A model generated the notes under the pieces. It saw only the letters and a program-made list of their open reading frames with translations. It made no database searches and had not been told where the DNA came from. From Sinomicrobium weinanense (GTDB taxonomy: Bacteria > Bacteroidota > Bacteroidia > Flavobacteriales > Flavobacteriaceae): a stretch of DNA of 64,000 nt. A program made the position numbers and the translations under genes. Below, piece by piece: positions 60,548 through 64,000 of the stretch (position 1 is the first letter of the stretch; every line of letters begins with the position of its first letter). Location of the stretch: positions 62,001-126,000 of the forward strand of contig NZ_JAHKRR010000002.1 in NCBI RefSeq assembly GCF_018863395.1, given 5' to 3'.

Positions 60548-61441
60548 TTACCTGTAGTTATAACGAAGGGCAAAATCCATAAAAAGCCCTGTGAGTATAT
60601 CGGCATGGCCCTGTAACCGGACAAAATAAAAGAGCCGTTCTATCTCCAGCCCTTCCACATCTATAATAGAACAGCTATTATTCTGAAGTTCGCTTTGTAT
60701 GGTATAGACAGAAAGAAATGCCAGGCAACCGGAATGTTGCAGGTATAGTTTTATACCTTCACTACTGGTGAGTTGAAGCGCTATGTGCAGATCGGATATT
60801 TTTATATGCAATGCCTGAAGGGCATGGGTTATTACATCTAAAGTACCGGAACCAAATTCACGTATCAGTAAAGGTTGCTGTTTTAATTCCTCTGTATCTA
60901 TGGTCCCTTTCAGGGCCGCCGGGTGATCAGCAGAACCGGTCAGGACGATTTCATCCCGGATAAAGGGCGTATACTTCAATCCCGGCGATTTGGACACGCC
61001 TTCGGTAACCCCGAGATCAATGTCCTTGTTTTCCAGCAATTTTTCTATCCATTCCGTATTCCCCACCAGGAGTTCGATATCCACATCAGAATATTTTTCC
61101 CGGAAAGCGGGCAATACTTTAGGCAATATATAATTGGCTATCGTGGTACTGGCCCCGATACGCAGCTTCCCTACCTGCTCTCCCGATAAGGCGTGCAGGT
61201 CTGTTTCCAGTTTCCGGTATATTTCAAATATCTTCTCCGTGCTTTGCAGCAGCAGCTCCCCTGCATAGGTGAGTTGTATTTTTGTTCCGTTACGTTCGAA
61301 CAACTGTATCCCGTATTCCTGCTCCAAAGCCTTTACATGCTTGGTTACCGCGGGCTGGGAAATATACAGTTCACGGGCGGCACGGGTAAAATTAAGCCGT
61401 TTGGCCACGGTGTGAAAAACCTTTAAACGAAAATCGAGCAT
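60548..61441 (-). CDS. LysR family transcriptional regulator
   Basis: A 297-residue LysR-type regulator. The N-terminal helix-turn-helix is MLDFRLKVFHTVAKRLNFTRAARELYISQPAVTKHVKALEQEYGIQLFERN. The co-effector domain spans about 90-295. It lies 71 bases upstream of the YeiH-type exporter on the same strand and is the most probable regulator of it. A LysR-yeiH pairing is common. No promoter motif was certain. Confidence 0.93.
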   Translation of the reverse strand: MLDFRLKVFHTVAKRLNFTRAARELYISQPAVTKHVKALEQEYGIQLFERNGTKIQLTYAGELLLQSTEKIFEIYRKLETDLHALSGEQVGKLRIGASTTIANYILPKVLPAFREKYSDVDIELLVGNTEWIEKLLENKDIDLGVTEGVSKSPGLKYTPFIRDEIVLTGSADHPAALKGTIDTEELKQQPLLIREFGSGTLDVITHALQALHIKISDLHIALQLTSSEGIKLYLQHSGCLAFLSVYTIQSELQNNSCSIIDVEGLEIERLFYFVRLQGHADILTGLFMDFALRYNYR

Positions 61442-61599
61442 GGTGTAAAAGTATGAATTAAAATCTGTCTGTCTGCCCGGTCCTGCATTTTAACTTTTAC
61501 ACAAAACCTTCCAAAACAACTGATCCTTTTTCAACAGCCTCCTTTTTAACATTTCCCTTAATTTTATCCTAAACATCACGCTTATCTGCCCGGAAAGTT

Positions 61600-61607
61600 T
61601 AACTTTG
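61600..61607 (+). promoter_or_regulatory. -7 promoter element for the TlpA-like gene
   Basis: TAACTTTG fits TAnnTTTG, about 106 bases upstream of the ATG at 61713. Confidence 0.5.
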
Positions 61608-61712
61608 CACAAATCCATTAAATTGAGTTTCGAATCACAACAGGTGATTTTCAATACAATCCCGCTTGTAGATCGTAGCTCTTAAATCGTGAATTATTAA
61701 AATAATAGATAA

Positions 61713-62816
61713 ATGAAAAAGATCGGCTTATTGTTTTTTATGGTACTTGTTGCCGTTTCCTGCGGTAAAAAGGACGGCTATACGATCACTGTAAAATTGG
61801 ACGGTGTGGAAGATGGCAAACAGGTATTCATGAAAAAAGTAGATGAAAACAATCAGCCTGTGGATGTGGATTCAACCGAAGTGAAAAACGGGGAATTTAC
61901 TTTTGCGGGAAAAGCGGATATTCCGGAAATACATTATATTATTGTAGACCAGGTTGGAAATATTCCGGTGATCGTAGAGAATGGGGATATTGAAATAGAA
62001 GCCTATAAAGACAGCATTAACTTCTCTAAAATGGGAGGTACGCCGTCTAACGACGACTTTTATGCTTTTATCAACGGTACACGCAGTATCGGAGAAAAGA
62101 TCAACGCCCTGCGCGAACAGATGATGAAGGCTTCACAAGAAAAAGACACGGTAACCATAGCTACTTTACAGGATACCTATGCCGATATCATGGATGAGGC
62201 CAAGGAATATGAAGTGCAATTTGTTACCGACAATCCGGATTCTTATATCTCTGCCATAGTGCTTGAAAAAATACTCCAGTCCAAGTCACAGTCTCCGGAA
62301 AAGGTAAAGGAGCTGTTCTCCACCCTGACCGAGGAGGTAAAGAAAACCAAGCCTGCACAACGAATAACTACGCAATTGGAGCAAGCATCCAAGTTGTCCA
62401 TAGGTGCTGTGGCCCCCGATTTCTCCGGTCCTACTCCCGAAGGAGAAACCCTGACCTTAAAAGATATCAAAGGAAAAGTAACCATTATCGATTTCTGGGC
62501 GGCATGGTGCAAACCCTGCAGGGCCGAAAATCCACATGTGGTTTCGCTCTACAACAAATATAAAGACCAGGGATTGAGCATCATCGGTGTTTCCCTGGAC
62601 CGAAAAAAGGAAGATTGGGAAAAAGCCATCGAAGAAGATCAACTTCCCTGGCATCATATTTCTAACCTGAAGTTCTGGCAGGACCCCATTGCACAGCTCT
62701 ATAACATAAAGGCTATCCCCGCTACCTTTATCCTCGATGAAGAAGGCAAGATCGTGGCTAAAAACCTGCGCGGTGAAGATCTCGACGCCAAACTGGCCGA
62801 GCTTTTTGAAATGTAA
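61713..62816 (+). CDS. TlpA family disulfide reductase with DUF4369 domain, lipoprotein
   Basis: A 367-residue lipoprotein (lipobox VAVSC, Cys17). Residues about 25-125 form the DUF4369-like beta domain, and 125-225 a helical linker. Residues about 230-367 are a TlpA/thioredoxin domain with the redox motif C266-K-P-C269 (DFWAAWCKPCRAENP). The C-terminal part includes YNIKAIPATFILDEEGKIVAKNL (cis-Pro loop IPAT). Known role of the family: periplasmic thiol reductant. It is monocistronic with a strong terminator. Confidence 0.93.
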   Translation: MKKIGLLFFMVLVAVSCGKKDGYTITVKLDGVEDGKQVFMKKVDENNQPVDVDSTEVKNGEFTFAGKADIPEIHYIIVDQVGNIPVIVENGDIEIEAYKDSINFSKMGGTPSNDDFYAFINGTRSIGEKINALREQMMKASQEKDTVTIATLQDTYADIMDEAKEYEVQFVTDNPDSYISAIVLEKILQSKSQSPEKVKELFSTLTEEVKKTKPAQRITTQLEQASKLSIGAVAPDFSGPTPEGETLTLKDIKGKVTIIDFWAAWCKPCRAENPHVVSLYNKYKDQGLSIIGVSLDRKKEDWEKAIEEDQLPWHHISNLKFWQDPIAQLYNIKAIPATFILDEEGKIVAKNLRGEDLDAKLAELFEM

Positions 62817-62834
62817 AAATCCATTACCAGATAT

Positions 62835-62867
62835 AAGAAAGGCTATCCGTGAGAGATAGCCTTTCTT
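62835..62867. terminator. Bidirectional terminator after the TlpA-like gene
   Basis: A perfect 13-bp stem AAGAAAGGCTATC with GATAGCCTTTCTT, 7-base loop and T-rich flanks on both sides. It serves the TlpA-like gene and the convergent lutC. Confidence 0.88.
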
Positions 62868-62889
62868 ATTTTCTGTTTTTCCTTTCCTC

Positions 62890-63468
62890 CTAATACAGTA
62901 TCACAGCCAGCTCCTTAGCTCCCTGTGCTCCTTTTACCAGAGTTTGTTCTATATCTGCCGTCTTGGACGGGCCTGCCATAAACAGTCCGAAACCAAAGGT
63001 TTTCCCCTCCTCTATCCTGGCATAGGCCTCGTGCATGGTGGCCACTAAGTGGTTACGGGAAAGCAGTATTATCAGTTTTTCGGGAATAAAGGCGAGCAGG
63101 CGGGACGTCAGTTCCTCATCGGTGAACCAGAGGGCAGCGTTTTCCACCACTCCGAAAGAGGCCTCCGCGACAAACACTCCCGGGATATTGTCTTGATCAA
63201 AAGGCATATCTTCATCAAATACCAATGGATATTTTTCCCGCAGACGGGGAACGGACGATTGTATTTTTTGCCCCTCGCTCCACTGCGTTATGATCCCTGT
63301 GATGTTTTCTTCTTCCCCGAGAAACACCTCGGTCCCGGAAGCCTCTGCCGTACGTACATACTCTTCTACCAGGGCCGTTTTGTCATACAAAAGGTCTATC
63401 TCCGGCCTGGGAAGCGGGTCCCCGCACGCTTTTTTTAAACTATCGAGTATCTTTTCCTTACTGTTCAT
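62890..63468 (-). CDS. lutC: Lactate utilization protein LutC/YkgG family
   Basis: A 192-residue LUD-domain protein. In Bacillus and others LutA-LutB-LutC form an iron-sulfur lactate oxidase complex converting L-lactate to pyruvate. Family residues visible are VAEASFGVVENAALWFTDEELTSRLLAFIPEKLIILLSRNHLVATMHEAYARI and LFMAGPSKTADIEQTLVKGAQGAKELAVILY. The GPSKTADIEQ block is diagnostic. It lies 41 bases downstream of lutB on the same strand, as expected. No separate promoter was seen. Confidence 0.92.
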   Translation of the reverse strand: MNSKEKILDSLKKACGDPLPRPEIDLLYDKTALVEEYVRTAEASGTEVFLGEEENITGIITQWSEGQKIQSSVPRLREKYPLVFDEDMPFDQDNIPGVFVAEASFGVVENAALWFTDEELTSRLLAFIPEKLIILLSRNHLVATMHEAYARIEEGKTFGFGLFMAGPSKTADIEQTLVKGAQGAKELAVILY

Positions 63469-63508
63469 CGATCCTTAAACTTTGATATGTCTGAAGTAGG
63501 AGTTTATA

Positions 63509-64000
63509 TTATTTTTGTCTTTTCTTATACCATTGCCGGAAGGTTTCCCCGGGCACTTCCGGGAACACCCTGGCCTTTTTGCCGTCTTCTCCTTTACTGT
63601 TCCAAGGGTTGAATTTTGACTGCAACAGGCTTTTCGGCACCCATCGGAACGCCGTAGTGACCATCCCGTATTTTTTATGGCTTTTCAATATGCTGCTTCC
63701 CACTTGCATACTCATTTTTTTGGATGTATCGGCAGAGGTTTCATCTGTAAGTTTTTGCCTCCATTTATACAATAGCCCGGCCAGGTCTATTTTTACCGGA
63801 CATACATTATTGCACGAACCACAGAGTGTAGAAGCAAAAGGAAGGTCCTTGTTTTTTTCTTTGCCGTAGAACGGGGCCAGTACGCTCCCGATGGGTCCGG
63901 GGACCGTATGGTGATAGGAATGTCCGCCGGAACGCCTGTACACCGGGCAGGTGTTCATACATGCCCCACAACGGATGCAACGCATGGCCTGGCGGAATTC
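63509..64000 (-). CDS. lutB: Lactate utilization protein LutB (partial, 5' end outside the window)
   Basis: The last 163 or so codons of the iron-sulfur/LUD subunit of the lactate oxidation complex. The gene reads in frame to the right edge of the window, so its start lies beyond base 64000. Two [4Fe-4S] ferredoxin motifs are visible: C-x2-C-x2-C-x3-C in CIRCGACMNTCPVYRR, and C-x2-C-x3-C in TLCGSCNNVCPVKIDL. The segment GGHSYHHTVPGPIGSVLAP between them is characteristic of LutB. The C-terminus (FRQWYKKRQK) is intact. Only the C-terminal part can be judged. Confidence 0.92.
   Translation of the reverse strand, partial: EFRQAMRCIRCGACMNTCPVYRRSGGHSYHHTVPGPIGSVLAPFYGKEKNKDLPFASTLCGSCNNVCPVKIDLAGLLYKWRQKLTDETSADTSKKMSMQVGSSILKSHKKYGMVTTAFRWVPKSLLQSKFNPWNSKGEDGKKARVFPEVPGETFRQWYKKRQK

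Noticed and set aside
1-64000. Prophage, integrated plasmid or secondary metabolite cluster
   Set aside because: No integrase, phage structural, replication, transfer or biosynthetic assembly-line genes were seen; apart from the DUF559 element the content is chromosomal housekeeping.

Overview
The window comes from a member of the Bacteroidota, most likely family Flavobacteriaceae; the genus cannot be fixed from this stretch. Several things point there. The -7 promoter motif TAnnTTTG recurs upstream of genes on both strands. There is an LpxC-FabZ fusion gene, a PorX response regulator (type IX secretion control), a Bacteroidota-type omega subunit, a carbamoyltransferase of the ArgF' type, and families largely confined to the phylum (DUF4249, DUF4835, DUF6095, DUF6913, SusC/FecA-like receptors with a carboxypeptidase-like N-terminal domain). 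Coding density is high, GC is moderate, and no insertion sequence, prophage, CRISPR array or tRNA was seen.

Layout. 1-4.4 kb: TonB-dependent receptor with DUF4249 lipoprotein, then a PAP2-family protein. 4.4-9.2 kb: SIMPL-domain protein, rhomboid protease, a LpxL-type acyltransferase, an SDR oxidoreductase and an AraC regulator. 9.2-12.5 kb (minus strand): bamD-rpoZ-coaBC-DUF4835, an envelope/core-metabolism operon. 12.7-14.8 kb: a BlaI repressor and M56 (BlaR1-like) sensor pair with three operator-like dyads. 15.2-18.1 kb: dapA with DUF6913, an orphan 5'-nucleotidase C-terminal domain, and an unnamed membrane-anchored protein. 18.5 kb: RNase P RNA. 18.9-22 kb: cysM, tsaE, porX. 22.2-29.6 kb: HD-domain hydrolase, lipid A genes lpxD, lpxC/fabZ, lpxA, then efp, a second lpxD-like gene and sucD. 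30-37 kb: fabG, VWA membrane protein, prohibitin, dnaX, murQ, DUF6095. 37-47.2 kb (minus strand): tricorn-type protease, CocE/NonD hydrolase, DsbD, tilS, pabB.

47.5-58.3 kb carries an arginine biosynthesis cluster: GNAT acetyltransferase, argG, argC, proC, argD, argF', argB, argE, argH, second GNAT. Together these could supply every step from glutamate to arginine through N-acylated intermediates if the first GNAT serves as the missing N-acylglutamate synthase. The cluster is unusual in the mobile or repetitive DNA in its gaps: a 449-bp inverted-repeat-bounded element encoding a DUF559 nuclease between argD and argF', three palindromic REP-like elements at other junctions, and a 76-77 bp tandem duplication in front of argG. 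58.4-64 kb: esterase, YeiH-type exporter with LysR regulator, TlpA-like lipoprotein, and lutC with a partial lutB running off the right edge.

Most genes are ordinary. The material worth a second look is the DUF559 element and REP palindromes in the arginine cluster, the ArgF' specificity position (Ser90), the Cys-motif GNAT, the M56 protein with two ExbD/TolR-like segments, the BlaI operators laid over a promoter, and several families of inverted heptad or palindrome repeats between genes.
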